The notes: generated by a model not told the origin, from the sequence alone. A stretch of DNA of 64,000 nucleotides from Brucella oryzae (GCA_012103035.1 JAAVLL010000001.1:1276501-1340500); one strand, 5' to 3'. Numbered from the stretch's first letter, positions 1 to 10,861 are shown. Numbers and translations are program-made.

Positions 1-206
1 TTCTCTTCATGACCGGATCGATCCTCTTCCTAATCCTTGTGGAAGTACTGAACACGGGTATTGAGGCGACGTGTGACGCCGTTTCGCGGGATTTTCACAA
101 GGAAATTCAGATTGCAAAGGACTGCGGCTCGCTCGCTGTTCTGATTTCCATTGCGTTCGTCGTCGCGATCTGGGGCTATATTCTCGTCAATACATATCTG
201 GCCTGA
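1..206 (+). CDS. dgkA: Diacylglycerol kinase DgkA, C-terminal part
   Basis: This is the C-terminal part of a small integral-membrane lipid kinase that phosphorylates diacylglycerol (or undecaprenol in relatives) at the inner membrane. The reading frame is already open at base 3 and runs to the stop at 204-206, so the N-terminus lies outside the window. The segment VEVLNTGIEATCD matches the DgkA signature around the catalytic Glu and Asn (family pattern VEILNSAIE). It is followed by KDCGSLAVLI, which matches the conserved KDMGSAAVLI, and by a final transmembrane helix. The ATG at base 9 is internal to the protein. The visible part has no frameshift. Family assignment is secure; the exact lipid substrate is not. 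Confidence 0.85.
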   Translation, partial: LFMTGSILFLILVEVLNTGIEATCDAVSRDFHKEIQIAKDCGSLAVLISIAFVVAIWGYILVNTYLA

Positions 207-297
207 CAAACAAAGGGATCGTTGTTTGCTTCCGTTGCATTTGCTCGCCCAAGCGCGCTAAAGCTTGGGCATGTTAGCCTCTCACGAGAATCTTGCC

Positions 298-1948
298 ATG
301 CTCCGTATTGCCATCGCGCAGCTTAATCCCGTTATGGGCGATATCGCCGGAAACCTCACCAAGGCACGCGCGGCACGCGCAGAGGCCGCCAGGATGAAGG
401 CCGATCTTATTTTATTCACCGAACTGTTCATTTCCGGTTATCCGCCGGAAGATCTGGTTCTGAAGCCGTCCTTCCTCGAAGCTTGCGAAAAGCCATACGT
501 GAACTTGCAAGTGACACGGCCGATGGCGGGCCAGGTGTCATCATCGGAACACCACTCAATCGTGAAGGCGGACTTCACAACTCCATCGCAGTTCTGGATG
601 CCGGAGAGGTGATCGCTGAACGGTTCAAGGTTGATTTGCCCAATTATGGCGAGTTCGACGAGAAGCGCGTATTTCAAGCTGGCCCAATGCCAGGACCGGT
701 TAATTTCCGAGGTGTTCGAATTGGGATTCCCATCTGTGAAGATATTTGGGGTGAACTCGGTGTAGCTGAAACGCTGGCTGAGAGTGGCGCAGAGATTTTG
801 CTCGTACCGAACGGTTCGCCTTATCACCGCGCCAAGATGGATCGACGTCATCAGATTGTCCTGAAGCAGGTAATCGAAACCGAATTACCGATGGTCTATG
901 CCAATCAAGTTGGTGGACAGGATGAACTTGTTTTGATGGTGGATCGTTCGCATTTAACGCCGACCGATCGCTCTGCCTGCAAATGCCGCAATTTGCGGAG
1001 CAGATCACGCTGATCACCTGGCACAAAGAGATTGATGGCTGGCGCTGCGAAGAAGGTGAGAAGGCCACTCTTCCTGAAGGGCTCGAAGCTGATTATTCCG
1101 CGTGCATGCTGGGTTTGCGAGACTATGTGAACAAGAACGGCTTCAAGGATGTAGTACTGGGCCTTTCCGGCGGCATCGACTCGGCAATCTGTGCAGCTTT
1201 GGGTGTAGACGCCTTGGGCAAGGATCGCGTGCGCTGCATCATGCTGCCTTACCGCTACACATCCGACGAATCTCTGAAAGACGCCGCTGATTGTGCAAAA
1301 GCGCTCAGTGTACGATACGATATCGTTCCAATCTCTGCGCCAGTTGAAGGTTTTCTGGAAGCATTGCAGCCGCTCTTCGAGGGAACCGAGAGCGGGGTGA
1401 CGGAGGAAAATCTGCAGAGTCGCGCACGTGGCACCATTTTGATGGCCGTTTCGAACAAGTTCGGTTCGATGGTCGTCACTACTGGCAACAAATCGGAGAT
1501 GTCGGTGGGTTATGCGACGCTTTATGGTGACATGAACGGCGGCTTCAATCCAATTAAGGACGTCTACAAGATGCAGGTCTATGCGATGTCAGAATGGCGC
1601 AACAGCCATATGCCGGACGGAGCTCTTGGTCCGTCAGGCGAGGTGATTCCGCATAATATCATTTCCAAAGCGCCGTCTGCCGAACTGCGCGAAAATCAGA
1701 CGGATCAGGATAACTTGCCACCTTATCCGGTTCTGGATGATATTCTTGAATGTCTCGTCGAAAACGAAATGAGCAACACTGAGATTGCCGAGCGTGGGCA
1801 TGCGCTCGAAACCGTCCAACGGATCGAACATTTACTCTATCTGGCTGAGTACAAGCGTCGACAATCGGCGCCCGGTGTCAAAATTACCAAGAAGAATTTC
1901 GGACGTGATCGCCGCTACCCTATAACGAACCGCTTCCGCGACCGCTGA
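298..1948 (+). CDS. nadE: NAD+ synthetase, glutamine-hydrolysing (two indels)
   Basis: The gene encodes the last enzyme of NAD synthesis, which amidates nicotinate adenine dinucleotide using ammonia released by its own glutaminase domain. An N-terminal nitrilase-like domain starts [11 protein letters not shown], with the catalytic Glu in [18 protein letters not shown]-terminal synthetase domain carries the ATP-binding loop [10 protein letters not shown], and the protein ends in [13 protein letters not shown] chose the ATG at 298, because that is where family similarity begins, over a TTG at 265 in the same frame. The frame breaks twice: at the A-run 488-491 and at the T-run 931-934. One extra base in each restores a protein of about 550 residues. 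gltX starts 11 bp downstream, so the two may be co-transcribed. Confidence 0.93.
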
Positions 1949-1959
1949 AAGACAATGAA

Positions 1960-3331
1960 ATGACCGTAACCGTTCGTTTTGCTCCGTCGCCGACGGGCTA
2001 TATTCATATTGGCAATACGCGTACAGCGCTTTCAAACTGGCTTTTCGCGCAGAAAAATGGCGGCAAATTCATTTTGCGCTATGACGATACTGATGTTGAG
2101 CGCTCCAAAGAAGAATATGCGCAAGCAATTGCCATCGATCTCGACTGGCTGGGCGTTAAGCCTGATCGTGTCGAATATCAGTCGAAGCGTTTTGACGTTT
2201 ATGGCGAGGCGGTGGAGAAGCTCAAGCAGGCTGGTCTGCTTTATGCCTGCTATGAAACTGCCGACGAATTGGAGCGTCGTCGCAAATTACGCTTGGCTCG
2301 CCGTCTGCCGCCGGTATACGGCCGCGAAGGTCTAAAGCTGACGGAAGAAGAGAGAGCAGCCTTTGAAGCCGAAGGGCGCAAACCACACTGGCGTTTCCTG
2401 CTGCCAAATTTCGATACCGATCCGTTCGATACCAAGCGTACGGAGGTCCATTGGGACGATCTGGTTCGCGGTCCTCAGACTGTTGATCTGGCCTCAATGT
2501 CCGATCCAGTGCTGGTGCGCGAGGACGGCACATATCTCTACACGTTGCCGTCGGTGGTCGATGATATAGATCTCGGCGTTACGCACATCATCCGCGGTGA
2601 CGACCACGTAACCAACACCGGCGTGCAGATTTCAATCTTTGAAGCTCTTGGAGCTAAGGCACCCGTTTTCGGGCACCACAATCTGCTGACGACGATTTCG
2701 GGCGAGGGGCTTTCCAAGCGAACCGGCGCCTTGTCAGTCGAATCGCTCCGCGAGGCCGGATTCGAGCCGATGGCAGTCGCCTCGCTGGCCATTCTGATTG
2801 GCACGTCGGAAAATGTTTCGGCAGCACCCAATATGGCAAGTCTCGCGGAGCGTTTTGATCTGGCTTCGATATCGAAGTCCTCGGCAAAGTTCGATCCGGC
2901 GGAACTGGATACGCTCAATCGATCCCTTCTGCACGAAATGTCCTATTCGGATGCTCAATCGCGTCTGGCCGCGTTGGGTATTTCGGGCGATAAGGCCGAG
3001 CCGTTCTGGTTGGCCGTTCGAGGCAATCTCGATCGTTTCAAGGATGTTACGCATTGGTGGTCTATCGTTGATGGTGATCTGCAAGAAATGCCGGACTTCT
3101 CAGAAGAGGATCGCGCTTTCCTGAAAGAGGCTTTCGCTCTTCTGCCACCCGCCCGTGGGACCGACAAACCTGGAAAATCTGGACTGAAGCCGTGAAGGCT
3201 GCGACGGGACGCAAGGGCAAAAATCTTTTCATGCCTTTGCATTGGCGCTTACGGGACAGCCTCATGGACCGGAACTGGCTGACTTGTTAATGCTGATTGG
3301 TCGGGAAAGAATTCTGACCCGACGACCCTGA
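1960..3331 (+). CDS. gltX: Glutamyl-tRNA synthetase (two indels near 3' end)
   Basis: The gene encodes a class I aminoacyl-tRNA synthetase that charges tRNA with glutamate. The HIGH-type signature is in [14 protein letters not shown] near the start and the KMSKS-type loop is EGLSKRTG. The frame is clean for about 400 residues, then breaks at the C-run 3152-3154 and again near 3240. With both repaired, the tail continues through [19 protein letters not shown] to a stop at 3329-3331, giving about 457 residues. The uncorrected frame stops early at 3195. Ochrobactrum and Brucella carry two GltX paralogues; from this sequence I cannot say whether this one also charges tRNA-Gln. Its 3' end overlaps a possible gene on the other strand. 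Confidence 0.92.
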
Positions 3332-3877
3332 CTTTTGCATTCGCCGTATAGGGCGTTCCAAAGGTGGGGTTATTGCAGCGGGTGCAACATAGACTGGCGC
3401 TGTCGAAATTGGCACTGTTGAGGACGGTGTGTGGTCCACTTCTTCGGCTTCAATCGGTGTGGGAATTTCATAGACAGGCCGTACAATCGCGCTGGCCATT
3501 TTGACGTGCGATTGGGCTATTGCCTTAGGCTTCCGCTGTGGTACGTGAACAATTTTTGATTGCGGCTTCTGAGGGGATACTACCCACGAGGCTTTGCACG
3601 ATTTGACATGCTTAGACGGTGACGTACGCCCAACAAGCGCCAGATCCAGTTCGTTGAGGCGCTCACGCAGAATTTTTGTTTCAGTTGCAAGCCGCTTTGT
3701 TCTCACCAGCAGTTTCGTGCATCGGGCTGATTTGACAGCTGGCGTAAGCAAACTCCCCACGCAATGATCCTCAGCCGCGTCTTTTCGCGAACGAGAAAGT
3801 TCGGCTTCCTTGCGATCTATGAGTGATTGGGTGGCGAGGAGTTGCCTTTTAGCTGCCTCTGTTCGGTCGGTGTACAA
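3287..3877 (-). CDS. Hypothetical protein, helical N-terminus and proline-rich C-terminus
   Basis: I do not recognise this open frame of 196 codons. The first half is rich in Lys, Arg and Glu with heptad-like hydrophobic spacing (for example [15 protein letters not shown]), suggesting a coiled coil. The second half is rich in Pro, Thr and Val and looks unstructured. There is no clear signal peptide. The first usable start is a TTG at 3877, because no ATG or GTG occurs upstream before a stop. Its 3' end overlaps the repaired end of gltX by about 45 bp on the opposite strand. The frame may itself be affected by indels, so both ends are uncertain, and it could be non-coding. Confidence 0.38.
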   Translation of the reverse strand: MYTDRTEAAKRQLLATQSLIDRKEAELSRSRKDAAEDHCVGSLLTPAVKSARCTKLLVRTKRLATETKILRERLNELDLALVGRTSPSKHVKSCKASWVVSPQKPQSKIVHVPQRKPKAIAQSHVKMASAIVRPVYEIPTPIEAEEVDHTPSSTVPISTAPVYVAPAAITPPLERPIRRMQKSGSSGQNSFPTNQH

Positions 3878-4039
3878 AGTTTTGTGGAGGGTATAGTTGT
3901 GCAGCCTGTCAATAGCCCCGCAAACATCAGGAGTATAGGGTAAGATAGTCTTCTATTATGTTTAAATGAAATACTAGACATAATAACCTCGAAAATGGTG
4001 TGAGTGTTATCATGCTTTTAAAATATAGTTAATTAAATA

Positions 4040-4075
4040 TTAACGGCGAGTATATTTAGTTGTACTCGCCGTTAA
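4040..4075 (-). terminator. Hairpin terminator downstream of maeB
   Basis: A perfect 13-bp inverted repeat (TTAACGGCGAGTA at 4040-4052, TACTCGCCGTTAA at 4063-4075) with a 10-nt loop lies just after the maeB stop. It is embedded in very AT-rich DNA (about 3890-4090), in which I see no gene. The symmetry would let it act in either direction, but the only gene running into it is maeB. Confidence 0.7.
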
Positions 4076-4113
4076 AGGTTTGTATTTGTTGTTTCTAACT
4101 CAGTATGCTTGAT

Positions 4114-6432
4114 TTATCTCTTCTTCCGAAGAGTTTCTCCCGATTTCTGCAAGGCTTCTACAACCGCTAACGCAGTCATATTGACCACACCACGCGAAGT
4201 GACGGAAGGGGTCAGAATGTGTGCAGGGCGTGCCGCGCCAAGCAGAATTGGGCCCACATGCAGAGCGTCCGTAACCGTCTTGACCACATTCAACGTGATG
4301 TTTGCAGCATCGAGGTTCGGGAAGACAAGAAGGTTGGCTTCGCCTTTCAAGCGCGAATTCGGGAATACACGATCGCGCAGCTCTGCGAGAGAGCTGAATC
4401 ACCATGCATTTCTCCATCAGATTCTAGCTCTGGCGCCTTCTCGGCGAGAATTGCCGCTGCTTCACGCATCTTTTCTGCGCTGACCGACTCTTTCGATCCA
4501 AAATTCGAATGCGATACCAAAGCTGCCTTTGGCTCAATACCGAAGCGGCTGATTTCCTTTGCCGCAAGGATTGCCATTTCGGCCACTTCATTTGCGCTGG
4601 GTTCTACGTTGACATAAGTGTCTGTGAGGAAGAGGGCACCACGCTGAGAGATGAGCAGGCTCAAAGCGGAATAGTCGCGGATGCCAGGAACCTTGCCGAT
4701 AATCTGGCGCACCACGCGGAGGTGGCGTTCGAAGCGACCTTCAAGACCACAAATCATGGCATCAGCTTCGTCACGCATAACGGCAAGAGCGGCAATTGCG
4801 GTCGAATTCGTGCGGACAATGGTACGTGCCGCTTCCGGTGTTACCCCTGTCTGCCGGTGTAGGATAAATAGAGATCGACATAGTCGCGATAGCGTGGGTC
4901 ATCTTCAGGATTGATGAGCTCGAAATCTGTTCCCGGGCGAATCTTGAGCCCGTAGCGGCGTAATCGCGTTTCAATAACCTGCGGGCGTCCGACGAGGATG
5001 GGAGCAGCGATGCGCTCTTCGATTACGACCTGTGCAGCGCGTAACACCCGCTCATCTTCGCCGTCAGCATATATGACGCGCTTCGGCTTTTCCTGCGCGC
5101 GGGCTGCGGCAAAACCGGCTTCATGATGAGACCGGAGCGGAAGACGAAGCGGTTCAGACGATCAAGATAGGCTTCCATGTCTTCGATCGGGCGCGTAGCA
5201 ACGCCTGTGTCCATAGCCGCCTTGGCGACTGCCGGTGCAATGCGCAGAATCAGGCGCTGATCGAATGGCGACGGAATGATATAGTCGGGTCCGAAAGTAG
5301 GCGTATCGCCAGAATAAGCCCGCGCCGCGACGTCCGAAGGCTCCTCACGGGCAAGGGCAGCGATCGCTCGAACGGCTGCAAGCTTCATTTCCTCGTTGAT
5401 AGCAGTCGCGCCAACGTCGAGGGCACCGCGGAAGATATAAGGGAAGCAGAGAACGTTGTTGACCTGGTTCGGATAATCTGAACGTCCGGTGCAGATCATG
5501 GCATCAGCGCGGGCCGCACGAGCCTCTTCCGGCATGATCTCCGGCTTCGGGTTGGCGAGAGCCATGATGAGCGGGTTCTCAGCCATCTGCTTCAGGAGTT
5601 CAGGCTTCAGCACACCGGCCGCCGAAAGGCCAAGGAAAACGTCGGCACCGCCGATGACATCCGCCAAAACACGCGCATCCGTCTTCTGTGCGTAAACTTC
5701 CTTCCAGCGATCCATCAGCGTGTTACGGCCTTCGTATACAACGCCCTCAATATCGCAGACCCAGATATTCTCGCGCTTGACACCGAGTTTGACAAGAAGA
5801 TTGAGGCAGGCAAGGGCTGCAGCGCCGGCGCCTGATGTAACAATCTTGGCATCACTGATTTTCTTGCCGGCAAGCTCCAAACCATTTAGCACTGCCGACG
5901 CAACGATGATGGCTGTGCCATGTTGGTCATCATGGAAGACAGGGATGTTCATTTTCGCGCGAAGCTGTTCTTCAACCTCGAAGCACTCAGGCGCTTTGAT
6001 GTCTTCAAGATTGATGCCGCCGAAGGTCGGTTCTAAAGCGGCAACGACGTCGACAATGCGACCGATTTCATGCGCATCGATTTCGATGTCGAATACGTCG
6101 ATGTCGGCGAATTTTTGAAAAGGACGGCTTTGCCTTCCATGACCGGTTTGGATGCAAGTGCACCAATATTGCCGAGGCCCAGAACCGCGGTGCCGTTCGA
6201 CACTACAGCAACGAGATTGCCGCGGGCGGTATATTCGGCGGCAGTTGCGGGGTCTTCGTGAATTGCGAGGCAGGGAGCGGCTACGCCGGGCGAATAAGCC
6301 AACGCTAAATCTCGCTGGTTGCCAAGGGGCTTTGTCGCCTGAATTTCCAGCTTTCCGGGCTTAGGATAACGATGGAAGAACAGGGCTGCTTCATCAAAAT
6401 CTGAACGGGAAGTGGAAGGTGTTTTTGGTCAT
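4114..6432 (-). CDS. maeB: NADP-dependent malic enzyme with phosphotransacetylase-like domain (about six indels)
   Basis: The gene encodes a large malic enzyme that oxidatively decarboxylates malate to pyruvate, with an appended C-terminal phosphate acetyltransferase-like domain. The N-terminal part shows [13 protein letters not shown] and [12 protein letters not shown], followed by [13 protein letters not shown] with the metal-binding Asp residues and the NADP loop [11 protein letters not shown]. The C-terminal domain (from about [16 protein letters not shown]) lacks obvious truncation and ends [16 protein letters not shown]. The frame is interrupted at the GG 6418-6419 (two bases short), the T-run 6112-6116, the A-run 5111-5114, the C-run 4844-4847 and near 4386. 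Each repair restores continuous family sequence, giving about 770 residues. The ATG at 6432 is the start. Confidence 0.9.
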
Positions 6433-6626
6433 GGTCGCATCGCTTTCCAAAATTTCTCGTGCAGAGCTAGAGCTCGTTTGCACGTGGAGCGGCGTTCGCA
6501 TACAGGTTCTGCATGTAGATTCCGCACACCGGGCCATTATTGTTCTTAATCTATCGGCTCAAATCTCAGTAGGCCCGTTTTCGAGAATGAGTTTTTCCAA
6601 ATCTGCTGATCTATCGGTTGTTGCTG

Positions 6627-7406
6627 TTAAAATGCACTCTGATATGCGCCGCCATCGATAACGAGATTCTGCCCGGTAATGAACCCGGAATGTTCCGAGC
6701 AAAGGAAGGCGCAGGCTTGACCGAACTCTTTCGGCTGGCCAATCCGTCCCGCAGGAATCGCCGCTGCCCGCTTCGCAGCTTCCATCTCCGCTGTTGTGCC
6801 ATTTTTCTCGGCTGAGAATGCAAAACCACCGCGAAGACGGTCCGTATCGAACGCACCAGGCAGCATGTTGTTGATTGTCACATTTGAGGCAGCGACCGTG
6901 CGGGCGATGCCAGCGAGAAATGCTGTCAGGCCCGCGCGGGCTCCCGACGAGAGATCAAGACCGGGAATAGAGGCGTATACCGATGTCGATGTGATGTTGA
7001 CGATGCGGCCAAAACGGCGCTCGACCATCCCATCAATAACAGCCTTGATCAGCTCGATGGGTGTAACCATGTTTTGTGTCACACCTTGAAGGATGGCGTC
7101 GCGATCAAGAAGACGGAAATCCTTGAAAGCCGGACCACCATTATTATTTACGAGAATGTCTGGTGTCGGGCAGGCGGAAATCAGTTTAGCCTGCCCTTCA
7201 GCGGTAGATACATCTGCAGCAACGACTACAACCTTTACGCTAAATGTCTTGTGAATTGCGTCTGCTGTCGCAGCGAGCGTTTCTTCATTTCGTCCATTAA
7301 GAACAATATCGCATCCAGCTTCGGCAAGCGCCTCAGCGCAGGCTCGTCCAAGCCCTTTGCTGGAAGCACACACAATTGCTTTTCGACCCTTCAGGCCCAA
7401 GTCCAC
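6627..7406 (-). CDS. SDR-family oxidoreductase with atypical catalytic site
   Basis: This is an intact 259-residue short-chain dehydrogenase/reductase-fold protein. The nucleotide-binding loop is CASSKGLGRA, followed by an NNNGGP motif where classical members have NNAG. After the conserved NITSTSVY, the position that normally carries the catalytic Tyr-x-x-x-Lys reads SSGARAGL, so Tyr and Lys are replaced by Ser and Arg. A known FabG-like subgroup has this LSNxxRAGL-type site, so the protein may be catalytically different or act on an unknown acyl substrate. The C-terminus (FITGQNLVIDGGAY) is typical of SDRs. The start is a GTG at 7406. It is one of the few genes here with no frameshift. The substrate is unknown. 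Confidence 0.85.
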   Translation of the reverse strand: MDLGLKGRKAIVCASSKGLGRACAEALAEAGCDIVLNGRNEETLAATADAIHKTFSVKVVVVAADVSTAEGQAKLISACPTPDILVNNNGGPAFKDFRLLDRDAILQGVTQNMVTPIELIKAVIDGMVERRFGRIVNITSTSVYASIPGLDLSSGARAGLTAFLAGIARTVAASNVTINNMLPGAFDTDRLRGGFAFSAEKNGTTAEMEAAKRAAAIPAGRIGQPKEFGQACAFLCSEHSGFITGQNLVIDGGAYQSAF

Positions 7407-7551
7407 AGCTTGATCCTCGCATTTTGTTCAAGTTTTAGAGACATGCCACCAAGCAAGCGGTTCGATCAACCGGATTCTGGTTCATGGGTGCATATGTCCA
7501 CCTTTTACAGGTGAAAACGCTATCCAAGTGAACAATACTTGGTGAACATTT

Positions 7552-8703
7552 CTATTCCAGGGGCGGAGTGAATTCCGCTCTCGGTCTTATAAACGATCCG
7601 TTATCGACCTGCTCCAGCGCATGAGCCAGCCAGCCAACAACACGCGCTAGAGCAAACAGAAGCAGCGGCGCATCCAGAGGCAAATCATAGACTTCTGTTG
7701 CGGCTGCGAGCGCGAAGTCGACATTGGGTTTCTCGCCGAGAATATCCGTAGCGCTTCGTTCCAGATCGCGGTAGGGGTAGGCAACTCCAGATGTTCCAGC
7801 AATGCGGATGCGCGAGCATCGCCTGTTTCGCGATAGAGTGGGTGACCGAAGAAGTGGAATTGTGCCCCTTGTCTAAGCTTGTCTTTGATTGCTGCTTCCG
7901 CTCCTATTTCCCGGGCCTGTACAACAATTGCGGCAGATGTGGCAGCAGCGCGTCCGTGTCGCGGGCCGATCAATGTTGATAGTCCGGCGAGAGTCGCCGC
8001 AGACAGTGGCGCGCCCGTCGACGCCGCGACGCGGGCGGCGAATGTTGATGCATTGAGTTCATGGTCTGCAAGAAGAACCAGTACACGCCGGATCAGATCG
8101 CTTGCCCGTGGCCTTTGCCAGGCTAGCGCAATGCGCTCGTGTATTGGCATATTGGATGACGGTACACCAAGTACAGTATTATGGAAAAGTTGTAACAGGC
8201 CGAAAGCCTCCCGCTGCAGAATCGCTGCGGAACGTCCAGAACTCGGCAGATCGTTAGCGGCGCGAAGACCAAAACAGCAAACAACCGTTCTAGTGGCGTG
8301 GTACCGATTTGGTTGCCAACCATATTTGTTTCATTGTTGCCGATGGTTAAATTGTCGAAATCCATCTGCCACAACAGTGCCGCCACCTCTTCCAGTGTGG
8401 CAGTTTCAGATAGTTCGGCAGCGTCACATCCACGATAGAGAAGCCGGCCATCGATAATAGTAGAAATGCCCGAGCGCATGATTGGCAGCCCCAGCGAATG
8501 GTATCAGCGGCAACCGCACTGTCTCTCTTGCGTCCGGGACGCCTGCTGGCAAGGCGATGCACGTCCTCTGATCGGTATAGGCTGCGTCTGGGATCGTCAG
8601 GCAATGGTTTGGAACGGATGCGTCCCCGACTAACGTTTGCATAAAGTGTCTGCGGCTTTGTCTGAAGAACGGCGAGGGCTTCTTCCGCTGTTAGCCAGTT
8701 CAT
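7552..8703 (-). CDS. Citrate synthase-family protein with N-terminal HTH-like domain (about three indels)
   Basis: The first 60 or so residues (MNWLTAEEALAVLQTK, TLYANVSRGRI, SLYRSEDVHRL) look like an excisionase/MerR-type winged helix fused to a citrate synthase domain. The enzyme part keeps the family residues: HELNASTFAARVAAST, GPRHGRA, HFFGHPLYR and an NVDFALA segment with the catalytic Asp. Frame breaks lie at the C-run 8489-8492, near 8260 and near 7740. After repair the protein has about 383 residues and ends PRAEFTPPLE with a stop at 7552-7554. It is divergent from a second citrate synthase-like gene at 8791, across an 87-bp region with palindromes. It is probably a citrate or 2-methylcitrate synthase relative; condensation activity and DNA binding are both inferred. 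Confidence 0.82.
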
Positions 8704-8717
8704 TATTGCACCCTATA

Positions 8718-8747
8718 TTGATCTATTTCATCAAGATTGACGTCAAT
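8718..8747. promoter_or_regulatory. Palindromic operator-like sites between divergent citrate synthase genes
   Basis: The 87-bp divergent intergenic region contains a perfect 12-bp palindrome ATTGACGTCAAT at 8736-8747. Directly beside it is an inverted repeat TTGAT-N7-ATCAA at 8718-8734. Such symmetry between divergent genes suits a dimeric regulator. The HTH-like N-terminus of the leftward gene makes autoregulation conceivable, but that is inference. Confidence 0.4.
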
Positions 8748-8790
8748 TATACTTGGATTCAATGTCCGAAAGCAAACAAGGAGAATTGCC

Positions 8791-9882
8791 ATGAACAGCG
8801 GACTTGAAGATGTAATTGCTGCCGAAACCGTGTTGTCAGACGTTGATGGGCTTGCAGGCAGGCTGGTTATTCGTGGTCGATCGCTGGACGATTTGGTTCC
8901 GCAAAGCAGCGTTGAGGATGGGATCGAGCTTCTGTGGAACGGTTTTTGAAGACCTACCCAAGGGTGTCGAACTACAGAAAGCGCTTGGCGAGGCGCGCTT
9001 GCAGGTGTTTCATCATGCGGATGCGCTTGATGATACATTGATGGAACTATCACCTGTGGAAGCGCTTCGCGCATTGATGGCTCGTATCGCTGACGAGGAT
9101 GATCTGACTGCAGCCTTGTATCTGATGGCAGCGCCGGCTGTTTTACAACGGCCATTTTGCGCGCGCACAAGGGACGACGTCCTGTTCGTCCTGACCCGGC
9201 GCTTCCGCACAGCGCAGACATTCTTCGCATGATGAATGCTAGAATGCCTAATGAAGCAGAAGTCGCTGCGTTAGACACTTACCTCATGACTGTTTCTGAC
9301 CATGGATTGAACGCCTCGACTTTCGCCGCGCGCGTAGTCGCCTCGACGCGTGCCGGTTTGACCTCTTCGCTACTTGCGGCGATTAGTGCCTTGAAAGGGC
9401 CATTACATGGCGGGGCTCCAGGTCCGGTACTCGATATGCTGGATACTATCATGAGTCCTGACAACGCTGAACGATGGCTCGAAACCGCCGTCGCCAATGG
9501 AGAACGGTTGATGGGGTTCGGTCACCGGGTTTATCGTGTACGCGATCCCCGTGCAGATGCCTTGAAAGGTGCTTTGAAACGCATCGAAATCGTTGGGAAC
9601 GAACGCGAAAAACATCGCGTGGAATTGGCCGAAGCGGTGGAGAAGGCTGCTATTGCGGTTCTCAAACGCCACAAGCCGGACCGCTCTCTCGAAACGAATG
9701 TCGAGTTCTATACCGCTCTGTTGCTTGAACAATTAGGTTTCCCGCGTGAGGCGTTTACCTGTGTATTCGCAATGGGAAGAACGATGGGTTGGATAGCACA
9801 TTGTCGTGAACAGATGGCAGCGAACAAGCTCATTCGTCCGCAATCGCGGTATGTCGGCGCAAAGGTAGAACTCGTTGCTTAA
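8791..9882 (+). CDS. Citrate synthase/methylcitrate synthase-family protein (two indels)
   Basis: This second citrate synthase-like protein, about 364 residues after repair, lacks the HTH-like extension of its divergent neighbour. The ATG at 8791 follows a good AAGGAG ribosome-binding site. Family motifs are DHGLNASTFAARVVAST, GPLHGGAPG and GFGHRVYRVRDPRA. Where most citrate synthases have NVDFYS with a catalytic Asp, this reads NVEFYTA, a Glu that occurs in one actinobacterial/alphaproteobacterial subgroup. Breaks are at the T-run 8943-8947 and the T-run 9141-9144. The pair may form a heteromer or serve different acyl-CoA substrates. No prp (methylcitrate cycle) genes lie nearby to decide between citrate and methylcitrate. 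Confidence 0.85.
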
Positions 9883-10001
9883 AACGGGTGTTGGGAGCGG
9901 TGCGGAAGCCTGTCCGCGTGTTAAAATAAGCCGTCATATCTTTGTGACATGAATCGGGTTTTCTGTGCTCAGATCAGGTTGCCGTCGAAAGGGACAACCA
10001 A

Positions 10002-10861
10002 ATGAGCACCGACGCTCCACAACACAGAAAACTCCGGACTCTGTTTATTTCGGATGTACATCTGGGTTCCAAAGCCGCACAGGCCGAATTGCTTCTGGAC
10101 TTTCTCCGTTATCATGAAGCTGAGACGATCTATCTCGTAGGGGACATTGTCGATGGCTGGCGTCTGCGGCGCAACTGGCATTGGCCTCAGGAACACAATG
10201 ATGTGGTCCAGAAGCTGCTTCGCAAGAGCCGGAAGGGCGCCAATATCATCTACATCGCCGGTAATCACGACGAATTCCTACGAAATTTCCAAGGGACGCA
10301 CTTCGGCGGCATCGAAGTCATGAACCGGGCGATCCACGAAACGGCGGATGGCCGCAAGTTTCTCGTTATTCACGGCGATCAGTTTGACGTGGTGGTGCGC
10401 AATGCCCGCTTCATCGCTTATCTGGGCGATTGGGCACGATACGGCGATCTGGATAAATACGATTATGAGCCGGGTCCGCTCGATGTTCGGTCTGCGCTAC
10501 TGGTCATTTTCAGCCTGGGCGAAATTCCGCGTAAAAAGCAGTCAATTTCATCGGTCAGTTCGAGAATGTGGTTTCGGAAGAAGCGCAGCGGATCGGAGTG
10601 GATGGTGTGATTTGCGGACATATCCATCATGCCACGATCGAAAGCATGAATGGCGTCGAGTACATCAATACGGGTGACTGGGTGGAGAGCTGCACAGCGG
10701 TGATCGAGCATTTTGACGGACGGATGGAACTCCTCGAATGGACGGAACGCCGTGATCGCCGCCCAACGACAGGGAGCGTTGTTTCTGATGGCGAAGAGCG
10801 TGACGAGGGCAGTGTGATCCAGCTGCCTCGCCCGGTTCGTGAATTGGCGATTTTTCGCTAA
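10002..10861 (+). CDS. LpxH-like metallophosphoesterase (two indel sites)
   Basis: This calcineurin-type phosphoesterase has the full metal-ligand set: SDVHLGS, GDIVDGW, GNHDE, VIHGDQFD and GHIHHA. Similarity is to the UDP-2,3-diacylglucosamine pyrophosphatase-like family, but many alphaproteobacteria use LpxI for that lipid A step, so the substrate is open. The frame is disturbed near 10435 and at the A-run 10533-10537, both apparently two bases short. Repaired, the protein has about 287 residues and ends VRELAIFR. The stop codon overlaps the ATG of the next gene (TAATG at 10859-10863), so it is translationally coupled to a glycosyltransferase. That suggests a joint role in making or remodelling an envelope glycolipid. 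Confidence 0.82.

Noticed and set aside
4114-6432. Reading the fragmented maeB, mlaE, folP and others as pseudogenes
   Set aside because: Every break is a one- or two-base change, mostly in a homopolymer, and repair restores complete active-site motifs. Essential genes are affected in the same way.
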